The notes under the pieces: model-generated
What the model saw: the letters and a program-made list of their open reading frames with translations, nothing else
The model's database searches: none
What the model was told of the DNA's origin: nothing
NCBI GenBank assembly: GCA_012845835.1
Contig: JABAKD010000009.1
Span: 11,703,455 to 11,767,454 of the forward strand
Origin: Undaria pinnatifida
Taxonomy: Eukaryota; Sar; Phaeophyceae; Laminariales; Alariaceae
Direction: 5' to 3'
Length of the DNA: 64,000 bases
In this document: in pieces, positions 32,941 through 43,815 of the stretch
How positions within the stretch are numbered: position 1 is the first letter of the stretch
Layout of the letters: every line of letters starts with the position of its first letter
Made by a program: the position numbers and the translations under genes

Positions 32941-33342
32941 TATTCATTCGTAGCTACGAGGAGCAGTAGTGCGGTCGCAAAGAGAGAGAGAGAGCGAAAT
33001 AAGCAAAAATTACGGGAAAAGTTTCAAGGCTTCTTAGGTACGCAGCGCAACTTGAAAGGAGAGGGCCCATAAAAGTGTGGGTGTGGGCCCCGATAGAGAG
33101 TCCTCCACCACCAACGTTTCTCCTCGTGCCGTTCCCGTTTAGGAGAGGATTGTAGTTTAGCTATTGTTTAATGGTAATGATACCGTTGATTAAAGTTGAT
33201 TGTTGTTGTTGTCATTGTTGTTGTTGTTACATTACAGGGGACGGTAGAGAGCCCCCCCCCCCCCTCCTCTCCCTGCCAGAATCAACGTCTTCCACAAAGA
33301 AGCTACGAAGTAAGGGCATTAGACCCAAAGAATGACTGTATT

Positions 33343-33633
33343 GACGCACGCTACGAAAGAGGTAGTGGCAATTTTTGTGTGAAATATTTTCTGAATGACG
33401 GGGCTCCTTAACCCAAAGTTTGTCAGAAAAACGCCTCATTTTTTGTTCTGCACTCGATTCTCGTCGTGTACCTATCAGGCCATGGGACTTTGTCATCCGG
33501 TACCGTACTTGTAGCAGTTTTTTTATTTTTCTCCAAATCAGTTTTTTGGGAGAGATCTTGAGCTCCCCGAAAGAAAAAAAAATCAGGGGGAGTGTTGGAA
33601 AAAAAGAGGTGCACCTCTATCGTAGCACGCATC
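33343..33633. mobile_element. MITE with GACGCACGCTACGA ends
   Basis: Starts GACGCACGCTACGAAAGAGG and ends CTCTATCGTAGCACGCATC. The interior TGACGGGGCTCCTTAACCC, CTCGTCGTGTACCTATCAGG and TCTCCAAATCAGTTTTTTGG aligns with 32129-32404. A clear target duplication was not seen. Confidence 0.7.
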
Positions 33634-33684
33634 TTACATTAACAGTAGTATGATTTTGGCGAGATAGATATTGATTGTACAGGA

Positions 33685-33965
33685 CTGATTCTACCATAGC
33701 CCCCCCCCTAAAACCAACGGTTTTCTTCAACGAACGTTTCATGGCAGCTCTGCTCGACATGAGGAAAGTTGCTATTAAATCAAGGTCTCCGTTCGCATAT
33801 TTTTCTTGTTTGCAAAGGACTATCGAACGATGAAGTCGGGGTGGCAAGGGGCATCGTATTTCAGGAGGAGGTACGGCCGGAAGCTGGTTTCAAAATCGGC
33901 GATTTCGTTACAAGAAAAATTGGGGGGGCTATCGTAGAACGACTCACAGATGCGCAGCCGCTGCA
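33685..33965 (+). repeat. dispersed repeat shared with 40440-40740 (inverted)
   Basis: Blocks TGATTCTACCATAGCCCCCC, AACGAACGTTTCAT, GAAGCTGGTTTCAAAATCGG and CGATTTCGTTACAAG recur in complement within the foldback element. It lies next to the 33.3-kb MITE, so both may derive from a longer parent element. Confidence 0.55.
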
Positions 33966-34479
33966 TTGTTCAGCCCAGTAATGTGTAACTATCACTCATC
34001 GCGCCCCTTTGGCCCGAGTACCACATCCAATTCGTCCGCGAATGACGGTGGTATGTTTTGTAGGCGGCATCAACATAAAAAAAAAACTTGTGCCGCGCGC
34101 TAGCTACTACGAAGGACGTCCTGCCGTCGACGCCATGTATAATAAGACTAGGGGGGCTGCTACAGACACAGACCACCGTTTTTTGCAGGTTTCTCTGCTA
34201 GGCAGGTTCCACGTTAGTCACTCACTTTGTACTATTAATAGAAAGCTCTTGTATTAGTTCCACACACGCCACGGATGAACTGATAATAGCGTTCAATTCC
34301 GCGAGGCAAAAGCAGCATCCCCTTTTTCCTATACGCACATGCCTTCAAAGGCATGTGAAACCCATTTATATCCAGCCGGTATCCCATATCTTACGCCTTG
34401 TCAGGCTCCCAGTACAATACCATAACAGACGTGCATGCATATACGTATATATATTATTTGTGACCTAAACCTCCTAAAA

Positions 34480-34830
34480 AATCTCCCCCCCCCCCCCTCT
34501 TGCTCTCCCTTACTCAAACGCCCCACCAAATATCGAAATCCGCCACATTAATAAACACTTCACGCACAGGATATCACCTCATTATCTTTCGAGAGCCATC
34601 CATGCCGCTGTGTTCCCCCCCCCCCCCGCCTCGAACGCCCCCTTCTTCCCCATCACCCGCACCTTCGCCTAGACCTAGCACCACACGTATAACAAACCCC
34701 TCACCTAAAACCGTCCCCCCCCCCCCCCCCCCCCCGCCCCCCCCCCCCCCGCCCCCACCCCCCACCCTCCCCCCCCAACCCATCCCAACCCCACCCCCTC
34801 GAACACTCCACCCTCTCTTTACTCACTGAT
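34480..34830. repeat. poly-C and CCA-rich low-complexity tract
   Basis: C runs of 12-17 at 34486, 34617, 34717 and 34733 with CCCAACC-type filler; likely an expanded G-rich part of the adjacent minus-strand GATCGCGCG copy. Confidence 0.7.
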
Positions 34831-35365
34831 TGCACGAATTACCCCAGGATATACATGATAAACTGATGTATTATTTCCAAAAATGTCACATTTATCCCCT
34901 CAAAATAATGTATAGTTTCCAGACACATATTGAGCTGCCGCCCCCCCCCCCCCACCCCCCCGCCCCCAATAATATACTGGTGCCAAAACCGTCAGATTTA
35001 TCCCCTCGAAAGGATTTATAGCTTACATGCACAAATTGCCCCTTTCCCCGCCCCCCCCGCCCCCCTCCAAACCCGCTCGCTTTTGATCAAAACCAGGCCC
35101 CCCTTTCCCTTCACAGCTGTCAGATTTTGTCCCCCTCAGAAACGGGTTTTATAGTTTCCGCGCACAGACTGACTAAAATCATCCTGTTGACCCTGATAGC
35201 TACACTGTAGTTGTAAGGGGAGTCGCCGACCTATATCCTTAATGAGGACGCACAACTCGTAATGCGCGCGATCGGAGTATCACACACAGCTTGCAAAGAT
35301 GAGTTTCGACGAAATCTTCGATCTCACAGCTGGAGTGTATTTTAATTTTTATAATATATATATAA
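34830..35365 (-). repeat. GATCGCGCG-family copy with repeated 3' part
   Basis: Plus-strand text ends CGATCTCACAGCTGGAGTG then TATTTTAATTTTTATAATA, the AT-rich end of the family. Upstream, the CAGATTTTGTCCCC / GGGTTTTATAGTTTCCGC segment recurs in diverged form about three times (34885-34935, 34990-35035, 35120-35165), separated by poly-C. The family therefore has a G-rich minisatellite-like 3' region. Confidence 0.7.
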
Positions 35366-35715
35366 ACCACCACGAGAAACAACAATAAATAATAATAATA
35401 GTAGCCCAGTCGACCTACCTACAATAATGGCAGTGATTAATCTCGAGTCTTGCTACTAGCGTGTGGAGGCGGTATAATTTTTTTTTCTCTGATTATTTCT
35501 AACGGGAGGAGCTCTCTGTGCCTCATAAATATCCGACCGTACGTTCAGAAAGGATATACCCTGGTGGTATAGACTTGTGGCGTGTGTTATGGGTTTTCTT
35601 TTCTCTTTTTTTTCGTTTACCCTCTCGTTCGTGATGTTCTTTTCGGGAAGGCTTTTTTTTTTTTGCGAATAATCGATGTTGAAGCTCATACACATTAGGC
35701 TATGCTGCACAATGT

Positions 35716-35992
35716 CGGATGGGAAAGTTAACAACAATACGACGACTAGCTATTTTCTGTTAATAACGGGGTTTGTTTTTGCAAAAATATTGTGTGCGCA
35801 GTCCGATGAGCAGCTGCTACGTAGCAGCAGCAGTCCGGTCGGCTCGTACGTGGTTTGTTTTTTCAGGGAAAAGTTAACAATAACAACTATTTTTGTTAAT
35901 AATGGGGCTTGTTTTTGCAAAAATATTTTGTATGCGCAGTCCAATGAACAGCTGCTAGCAGCAGCAGCAGTCCGGTCGGCTCGTACATGGTT
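35716..35992. repeat. tandem duplication of about 140 bp
   Basis: AAAGTTAACAACAATACGAC / AAAGTTAACAATAACAAC, GGGGTTTGTTTTTGCAAAAA / GGGGCTTGTTTTTGCAAAAA, and CAGTCCGGTCGGCTCGTAC in both (units 35716-35852 and 35868-35992). Confidence 0.85.
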
Positions 35993-36394
35993 GTTTCACG
36001 AATAACAAAGTGGAGTGGCACATCATCTCAATCAAAATGAGACTGCAAAGAAAGGCATTGATTGATTGATGAGTCAATCAGAATGCGGGCTGCCCAACGA
36101 TGGCACTGGTACTAGTCTATCTTGGCCGAATACCTCACGTTTAGTGTGTGCGTGGTGGGTTGTGACCTGACATCTCTTCCTATAAGGGCCGTGATTGTTG
36201 TCGAACATTTTTTTTTTTTGCTATGTATTTTCCCCCCCGTTTTCGAAATTTGTTTTCGTTGGTATTTTTCTTTGACACAAAACAAAAAAAAAGGAAAATT
36301 TGGACGAGTGTTTTGGTTTTTTTAATACAACATAAATTTATAGCACGCTTACATGATATATATTACATATTGGTCGGTTTTTTTTTTCATTTAT

Positions 36395-36445
36395 TTGTAA
36401 ATAATTCTGTTATATTATAAAAATTAAAATACACTCCAGCTGTAT
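36395..36445 (+). repeat. GATCGCGCG-family terminus only
   Basis: TTATATTATAAAAATTAAAA then TACACTCCAGCTGT, identical to the start of the 48.9-kb copy and then diverging abruptly. Confidence 0.55.
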
Positions 36446-36879
36446 ATTCTGCTATTATTAGAGGTGAGAGGTTGGAGTGGTAGCGCCATCATAAAATGGT
36501 GCGCGTTTGTTTGTCGTATTGGTTTAAACCATTGTTGTTGTACTGTATCAGGGAAAGCCTGGAGTTGGATCTTGATAATGAAAGACCCCGGCACATACAC
36601 ATACATCATCATAAAGAGGGTTCGATGCGGACATTATTACCGTGATGATCGAAGAGTGATGGGTGGCTGAGATTTAACGCAGGAGAAAGTTTAAACGCAA
36701 AAAAAAGGCGCGCAAACATGACGAAGAAAGAACGCATGAAGAAAGAGAGCAAACCAACATTTCGCGCTTTAACAATAATACCCAACGCAGACAAAGCCAG
36801 CAGCTGCGTGTAAAAACGTGATACTCGTAACATACTCACGGGTATATTGCAGGGTAGGGTTCGTGAAAAAACATTCTAC

Positions 36880-37120
36880 TTGACGGTTGTATAATAAGAG
36901 TCACCGACCTATATCTACATGAGGATATTAATATAGAACACGCACGAACGATCTCCCGTGAAAAATGTGAAAGTGTAGACTATACCAGGTATTATCAACC
37001 ATACCGTAGGTTTACTTCACAAGCACCATACAAGTATCATAAATAAATGAAATGTAGATGTACCCACGCAGCTTGCAAAGGTGGGTTTCAACCGTCCAAT
37101 CGGTCGTACTCACAGCTCAC
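36880..37120 (-). repeat. GATCGCGCG-family broken copy
   Basis: GAGTCACCGACCTATATC, GAACACGCACGAACGATC and ACGCAGCTTGCAAAGGTGG are family blocks in minus orientation, separated by unrelated sequence with ATACCAGGTATT. Confidence 0.5.
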
Positions 37121-37249
37121 GTTTTTTGTGTTTTTTTTTTCAAGTACGAGTAGCTTAGGGGGAGGGGGGAGGGGGGCGAATGAGCAAGGTCTGAACGCTA
37201 CCGCCACTGTCACATGTATGTGTTGTTATGCCTCAGTCGATTGATTTGT

Positions 37250-38560
37250 TATCTATTCCCTTCGAGACTTCAGCAGGAAAAATCGACGACGAAAAATGAC
37301 GATTGATTGCGGCACCAGCCACAACTGCTGGCGAAATTGGCGTCCGAACGACAACGCCAACAATGCAAAAGTATCGTGGTATATAAACGGGATGGGCGCA
37401 GCATGATCCTCCTGCTCGTACTGCTGTGCGCCCACGCTATTGGTAGACGCCTGAAAATAGCGCAATCGTCGAACTCTGGAAAATTTGGCCACTGCAAATA
37501 TACGGGCTCCAAAAGGGTCAATCTGCCTTCCGACAACGAACGGAGGATGTTCAGTGCACAACACTTCATCCCAAACAAACCTGAAAAAAAAAGCTGAAAC
37601 ACAACAATACACCGAAAGCCACCCCTGCCGCTCTCCTTCCCTGCGTGTGCTCGTTTGAACTGTACCTACTATATGGTACCACCGTGTTGGCCATTGGGCC
37701 ACACATTGTTCTATCGACGATCGCCGTGCGCCCTCTACTCCGATCGATGGATTGGTCGCGGGTTTCATACCGTCGTCCCTCGCATGGACTGATCTTTTGT
37801 CTGTTTCTAGTCCCTGAACATGACTATATTTTTTATATGTTCGCACGACGTACAGCTCGAAGTGGTATAACCAACACTGCGACATTCCGCGTATATTTTT
37901 CTAACATCTCCAGGTTCATAGAGTTGAGAGCCCTCCAGCGGGCGCGCGAGCGACGTGGGCCGAAATTTTTGGGTCTCGATGTTTATCCCGTCCGACTGCT
38001 TCCTCTACCCTCGTTGTGTAGGGTTGCTTGTATTAAGAAACTAGGAAACTCACTCTCAGGTGGCCGGCCGATGACGGTCTTCAGGGGATACTGAACATTG
38101 ATAACGACAACACGCTGATGTCATCTATTTCTTAACAACTTGATAGTAGTCAAAGGTTGTTACTGCTTCCTCCCCGCGAACACCGGGACTCCAGCCACAT
38201 CGTGTTTGCGTGTCCCCCCTTCCTCTATCGCCATTTTTGTGCCACCGCCACCGCCAGCGCCGCTGCCACCGCCGCGGCTCTGCCTGGCGCGGCGATCCTT
38301 TCGGAAATCCATTTTATCGATTCCGCCCCCTCGCGCGTTCTCCGCACGCCGACAGGGAGCGGAAGTCAACAGGCCGAGACTGCGCGCTGATGACGCCAAT
38401 ACTATATTATTATTACACTTTTTTTCGCAGCATCCATCTCGGACGGCCGCCGGGTTTTTCTAACATGCTCTTGGCGTGCTTCCCTTCGCAACAGCGCCCC
38501 CCCCCCCTCTCTCGTCTCGGAGAGAGCCAGGAAGGAGCTCGCTAATGAGGAACGATTGCT
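37250..38560. other. unassigned unique-looking region
   Basis: No dispersed repeat seen. A minus frame of 210 codons (37253-37885) competes with plus frames at 37307-37597 and 37645-38094. A T-tract then CGCAG at 38417-38430 resembles an acceptor. No domain recognised, so no gene is called, but this is one of the better places to look for one. Confidence 0.25.
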
Positions 38561-38954
38561 TCATACCGCAAAGTCCCTGTTTGTCAAGCGAGTAGCAGTT
38601 CGTAAATCAACCTCGCAGAGGTGACAGGAACCTATGCCATGACGTGTGGCAGGTTTGCATGGCCCACGGTACTGTTGGGTAATCGTGTTGATACACCCTT
38701 GGCAGATGGTAGCACAGGCGTGCGCTGCTATTAATAAAGTGGGCGGGGCATTCGACGTCTTCAGGAGTAATACATAGACGAGTCTCTCTTCGCCGGCATG
38801 GGAATGAAGGCGTTTCCTTCCCGGGACGGGGGGGGTGTATATTTGTATATATATGAATACCCTACACGTCTAGTGCGCTGTTGTCTGGGGGGTATGGTAA
38901 TGCCTTCTATATTGCTTCCCTGGATGCATTGCCTTGTGTTCGAGGAAAACTTAA

Positions 38955-39185
38955 TCGGGAGGAGGGGGTGTACTCAGTTTTTGCATGGCCGTACTCGTAT
39001 GACTGTAGACCCTCGCATCACTACTATGCCGGGACGGAGCAGGTCGGGTTTGCACCAACCAGGCAGACATTGGTTGCACCAAGCGCGAAGCGCCGTGAGG
39101 TGTTCGGCTAGCCGCATGAAGGGTGAACTGTGCATCCTACCAAGAACCGCTTGCAAGACGGACTTCGGCACCTTGTGCCTACTTT
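38955..39185 (-). repeat. about 220-bp dispersed repeat, inverted copy
   Basis: GGGGGTGTACTCAGTTTTTG, GCATGGCCGTACTCGTATG, TGGTTGCACCAAGCGCGAAG, GCATCCTACCAAGAACCG, ACTTCGGCACCTTGTG: the complement of 8815-9035. Confidence 0.6.
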
Positions 39186-40076
39186 CTTGCTTATGGATGA
39201 CAGCGCCAATGAGTTACTTTATTTTCTGGTGTCACCACTCCAGAGACAGCAATGGTTATTACTACATGTAACTGCCTCGTGGGTGCCTTACCTTATTCAC
39301 ACTGCTTGATGTGATCATTCCCCTTGCGCGGAGTTAGGGTTCCCCACCTCGCACAATATGATCTAACTCGACAACCATCATGGTAACCGCCGAATAAACA
39401 AGAAACAAGAAAAAAACGGTACCCTGACTGTCTAGCTCACGCAGTGATTGGCATGTTTTACAGCGTCGTTGCCGACCAACGCCAACCCCAATATACACAT
39501 AACGTTTGACAGCGTCGGTGCCAACTAAGGCCAATTATTATAAGTACCTGGTATATTTTCAAGGGGGGGGGGGGGGTACCACAGGCAGGCAGTCTACAGC
39601 CCCCTGTTCGGGATGTCCAGCAAGTGCATGTATCGGCAGGGTAGACGGGGAGACAAGTCCTGCAAAGAAAGCGCACAGACGTTACTACGAGCACGCCCGA
39701 AGGAAGGAGCGCGGTTCTAGAGCACTTGCTGTGCCGCTTATTGTGCCTTCCACTCTAGTCTATCTAGCTGATCATTTTTGTTTTTGGGATTGCTGTTGTA
39801 GCGGCTGATTCTTTGCTCGGAGCGCATGCCATTTGTCACCCCACCATAACCTAATAACAGGCTTTGAGTTTTGTTTTTTGCACTGGGCTTTACCGGTTTT
39901 CGTTCCACGGTTCCGACTGTTTTTAACGTCGTGTCGCCCCTCGGATAACTTCGGGAACACGATCGATATCCCTCCGCGTTGTGTAGTCATCTTAGTCTCT
40001 CTAGGACGGCGCATCTGCGTTTTTTGGGTGCAGTATACCTGGCACTACTCGTTACACATCCGCCACGATATGATGG

Positions 40077-41765
40077 GACGCGTGCTACGATTATCATTAG
40101 AGGCAACACTTTTTGCCTTTTTTTTGCTGAATTTGAGGGGGCGCCGACACTCAAAACCCTCGGGGGAAAATGCCACCGTTTTGCGTGCCCTACTATATGT
40201 AAATAAAAAATGAATACAATACATAAGATAGGCCCCATTGGTTTGTGCATCTCGTCGGCTGGCATCTTCTATTTGCTCGCGACATGTAAGAGGTTTGCTT
40301 GACACGTACTTCGAAGTATGTGGTTTGCTTGACATGTAGTATGTGGAGCTCCTCAAGCCAGAAACGCCTCCGAAGACAAACGGCGAACCTCTATCGCCGT
40401 ATACTACGATGATAGCTCTACAGAGGTAGCACTTGTCGGCCGATTTTATTTCGTTTTCTGAGCCGTTCTACGTTAGCCCCCCCCAACTTTCCTTTGACGA
40501 AATCGCCGGTTTCAAAACCAGCTCCCGGTCGCGTATCCCCTAAAACACGCGTGTCCCTCGACACCCCGACGTCAATCTCAGTCGATAGACCATTAGTTGC
40601 ACACAAGAAAATACGTGGATACTACTTTTCTTTCAACGGTATCCTTCCTTGTTGTGTCGAGCAGCCCTGAATGAAACGTTCGTTAAAGAAAATCGCTGGG
40701 TTTTTTTTGGGAGGGGGGCTATCGTAGTAAGAATCAGTCTTCTGCATATATGTACTCTATGTGTAATATGACGGGGCTCCTTAACCCAAAAATCTTCGGC
40801 GCAGAAATTAGAAATTTCACCCATTTTTTTTGTTTTTCCTTTATTTTTCTTTATTTTCTGCAATATTTTTTCGTCTGCCGTAGTATGGGGGTTGTTCGTC
40901 GAGGCCATGGGGGTTGCTCGTCGAGGGTAGTAGTGTTTCCTTGCAGAGGGGGGTATTATAGGGGTAGACTATATAGAGGTCATCAAGCGAGAGGTGGAGC
41001 CTTTTTTTGGCCTTTTTTTTCCTGAATTTCGGGGAACTCCTTAATAAACGGGTCCACAATATCACTGGAACAGTTTTTGTTCTTGTCTTTGTTTATGGCG
41101 GTTTTTGGTCCCCCCCCCCCCCCCCCTTCGTTTTATACCTACTGTAGGACATGAAATTGTTTTGAATTTAATATTTGCAGCCTTCATTTTTTTTTCTCAC
41201 AAAATCCGTTTCTGGGTGGGGTGATGTGCTAATAATAGTATAGATGTACTAATAATAGTGTGTAGAGTGTTGAGGTATTAGTGGGGTATAAGTCCGTTTT
41301 GACCACGTGCAAGAGATCAACCAATTGCTCACCCAAACTAAGCCTTGTATTAACAAGAAGAGCTCCTCACGCGAGGAGAGCCTAGCGCTGGTTTGCCGTA
41401 GCGTGCGTCCGTATATCTAGCGTGTGTGGGGATGGTATTTGCAATAGGAACAGTAGCAAGAGACACACGCCACCACGATAGAGGTTCAACGGTGTCGTTC
41501 ATTTCCTGAGGCTCTCGTGACGCGAGGAGCTCCATGTACACCTCACGCAAAAACTCCTCATGTCAAGCAAACGGAAGAGATGCCGGGGTGAGATGCACAA
41601 ACCAATGGGGCCTATCTTTTGTATTGTATTCCAATGCGTAGTATGGCACACGAAACAGTGGCATTTTCCCCGGGGGTTTCGAGTTTATGTGCGCCCCTTT
41701 ATTTAGAAAAAAAAAGAGTTGGCAAAAAGGGCCACGTCTACATTATTATCATCGTGGCACGCGCC
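40077..41765. mobile_element. long-armed foldback relative of the GACGCGTGC MITE family
   Basis: Starts GACGCGTGCTACGATTATC and ends ATCGTGGCACGCGCC. The arms pair over several hundred bases: GGCCCCATTGGTTTGTGCAT (left, about 40231) and its complement ATGCACAAACCAATGGGGCC (right, about 41592), plus GTTTGCTTGACATGTAG against CATGTCAAGCAAAC. The centre holds a family core (TGACGGGGCTCCTTAACCC at about 40770). No transposase frame was seen. Confidence 0.65.
41230..41345 (-). repeat. GGCTTAGTTT dispersed repeat, minus copy
   Basis: GAGGTATTAGTGGGGTATAA, GTCCGTTTTGACCACGTGC and ACCCAAACTAAGCCTTG form the complement of the 23.85-kb copy without its internal duplication. Confidence 0.5.
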
Positions 41766-42604
41766 AAAAGAGGGTTTTTAACTCCTTCGAGAAGAAGCTG
41801 CATCGGATTCCGCTGTTTTTTTTTTCTTTGGGGGGGGGGGGACTTGGCATTGCGTGGAGCTCTGGAGTCGGATCATCTTTTGCAGCTGGCAGTATTTAAA
41901 AGGGTTTCACGTTGTGTTGTACGTACCGCTTGAAGGCTTCGTTTTTGTACGATATAATGTTGGCAAGTCTTGCTAACAAACGTGTCACGTTTCTTTCGTG
42001 GTAAGGTTCGGCTACAATGCGCGTAATGCTCCTGCCGCCCCCCCCCGTTTAGGTCCAGTCTGCCACGCGTGTTCCTCGCTTTTTGACCCCAGCAATGCCT
42101 CCCCACCCGCTCCCCAACCGCCCCCTTCCGCGCGCGCTACTTTATTGAGGCGATCTACTCGTCCCTTGCACGCTCCAGGATCGTAACGCGATTTTGTTTT
42201 ATTATGTTATATTACTGTTAGCACCCTGCCGACAATGTTGTAGCGTTCCATGGATGCCATTACGATAGCAAATCGAATATCCTTCCGTAAAGCAATAATC
42301 GTGACTTTATCGAACTATTTTCGATTATACACGTGTACTACCATATATAGAGATGGGGGTCTGTGTCTTGTGCCCCGCCCTTTTTTCTTTCTCCGTTTTC
42401 CAAAATGGCGTTCGACGTTTTCGGGAACAAATTTGATTTGTGGGAAAAGAGTGTGGGATAATTTTTCGCAGTTATCGTTTACGGTACGGGAAGGGAAAGG
42501 CGCACAATGACTTCCGGTTTCCGCTTTCTTTTGCTTCTCCCTTTCCCGGCGCGTTTTTGACACCAGAGGCTTCTTAGCTTCGCAAATTAGACGCGGGGGA
42601 GCGG

Positions 42605-42695
42605 GCTTAACTCTTTTTCAACTCCTAGAATTGGGTACCTTGGTCTAATTCCAAGTAGGTTGTCCCCACAACGGGAGTGCAGTGTTAAAAGGGGT
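42605..42695 (-). repeat. TTAA-family repeat, diverged copy
   Basis: The minus strand reads CCCCTTTTAACACTGCACTC, CCGTTGTGGGGACAACC, ACTTGGAATTAGACCA and GGAGTTGAAAAAGAG. The terminal TTAA is shifted or mutated. Confidence 0.45.
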
Positions 42696-43324
42696 ACCCC
42701 GCCCCCGCCCCCCTCTTTTTTACATCGTATTAATAGTGTCCACAATATGCGCTCCGCCTGGATATGCCATGCGCTTCCACTTCATTGCGTACCAATGAGC
42801 TATTGTTACTAGTTTGTGAGAGTCAAGACAATGTTACCCAGTTGGATAACGCATTTTGCTTCATGCACGGCTTGTGTATGATGATGTGCACCTGTATGTC
42901 GCGACAGTGACAGTAATATCAGCCGACCGTGCCTGCAGCCGCGCTGCATCACCTACCTACGCCGCGGGTTTAAATGTCTTCTGGAAGAGCTTTTCAAAAT
43001 TCTAGACCTTGAATTTATTTGGAGAAATAAACAGAGCATTGAGATCCCACTGAATACGCATGCATGCGCACAAAATAGCCGAACGCACAAATTGAAAAAG
43101 ATAAAAATCGTGAAGAATAAGAACGTAAGGAAGAAAGGAAAACATATGATACTATGAGAGGTCCTAGAATCTGACACTCAAGGGCGTTCAGCGTATACGG
43201 GGCATAAGAGGCGTAAAGGGCGTTACGGGAAGAACACAGCAAGGGTAATGAAACCCGGAAGGCCTTACGCTAGATAATTACGGCCATGGGAAGGCACACA
43301 TACATACCTGGTACGTCAGGACGA

Positions 43325-43615
43325 TGATGGCCAGATCGAGAACCCAGTCTCTTGCGCAGGACGCCCCCTCCCGCGCCTTCCCTTTCCTCCTCCCCCCTCC
43401 CACTGCGTATTGGTGTCAACGGTGGGTGGGGCGGTCGCGGCCTTCGCGTATCGCTCTGCCGCAAAGCTTCTCTCCGAGTCACACCATTTATTTACGCACG
43501 AATACCTCCGCCCCCTCCTCGACCCGCCGAAACCATCTGCCGGCCTTCTGTAAAATGCCTTTCGCCACCCTTCGAAATTCGTGCCAAATGTCGTCGTGCG
43601 CTTATCATCGTCTAT
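43325..43615 (-). pseudogene. second, shorter LINE C-terminal fragment
   Basis: The minus strand matches the 3' end of the 21.7-kb fragment: an FEGWRKA-like segment, then the Trp/Phe-Arg segment, a polar helix rich in Ala, Glu and Arg, and the G-rich tail followed by a GATGGCC motif (GACGATGATGGCCAGATC here; ATACGATGATGGCCAAACC at 21574). Several frameshifts. The downstream flank differs, so this is an independent insertion. Confidence 0.5.
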
Positions 43616-43815
43616 ACCTGGTACCAGATATCAAACAATGCCCAATCCCCCCGCTTCCAGAGAAGTATTGACCGAAAACCCGCTGACCATACAACGGCTG
43701 GTTTGTTTGACTACTAAGCGCATGTTCCAACGCACAGAAGGCCGTGCGATGCTGTCGCTGCGTTGCTGCTCGATACTGCAAATACACACTATCGGACGCA
43801 CCCACGGAAGGTCTC

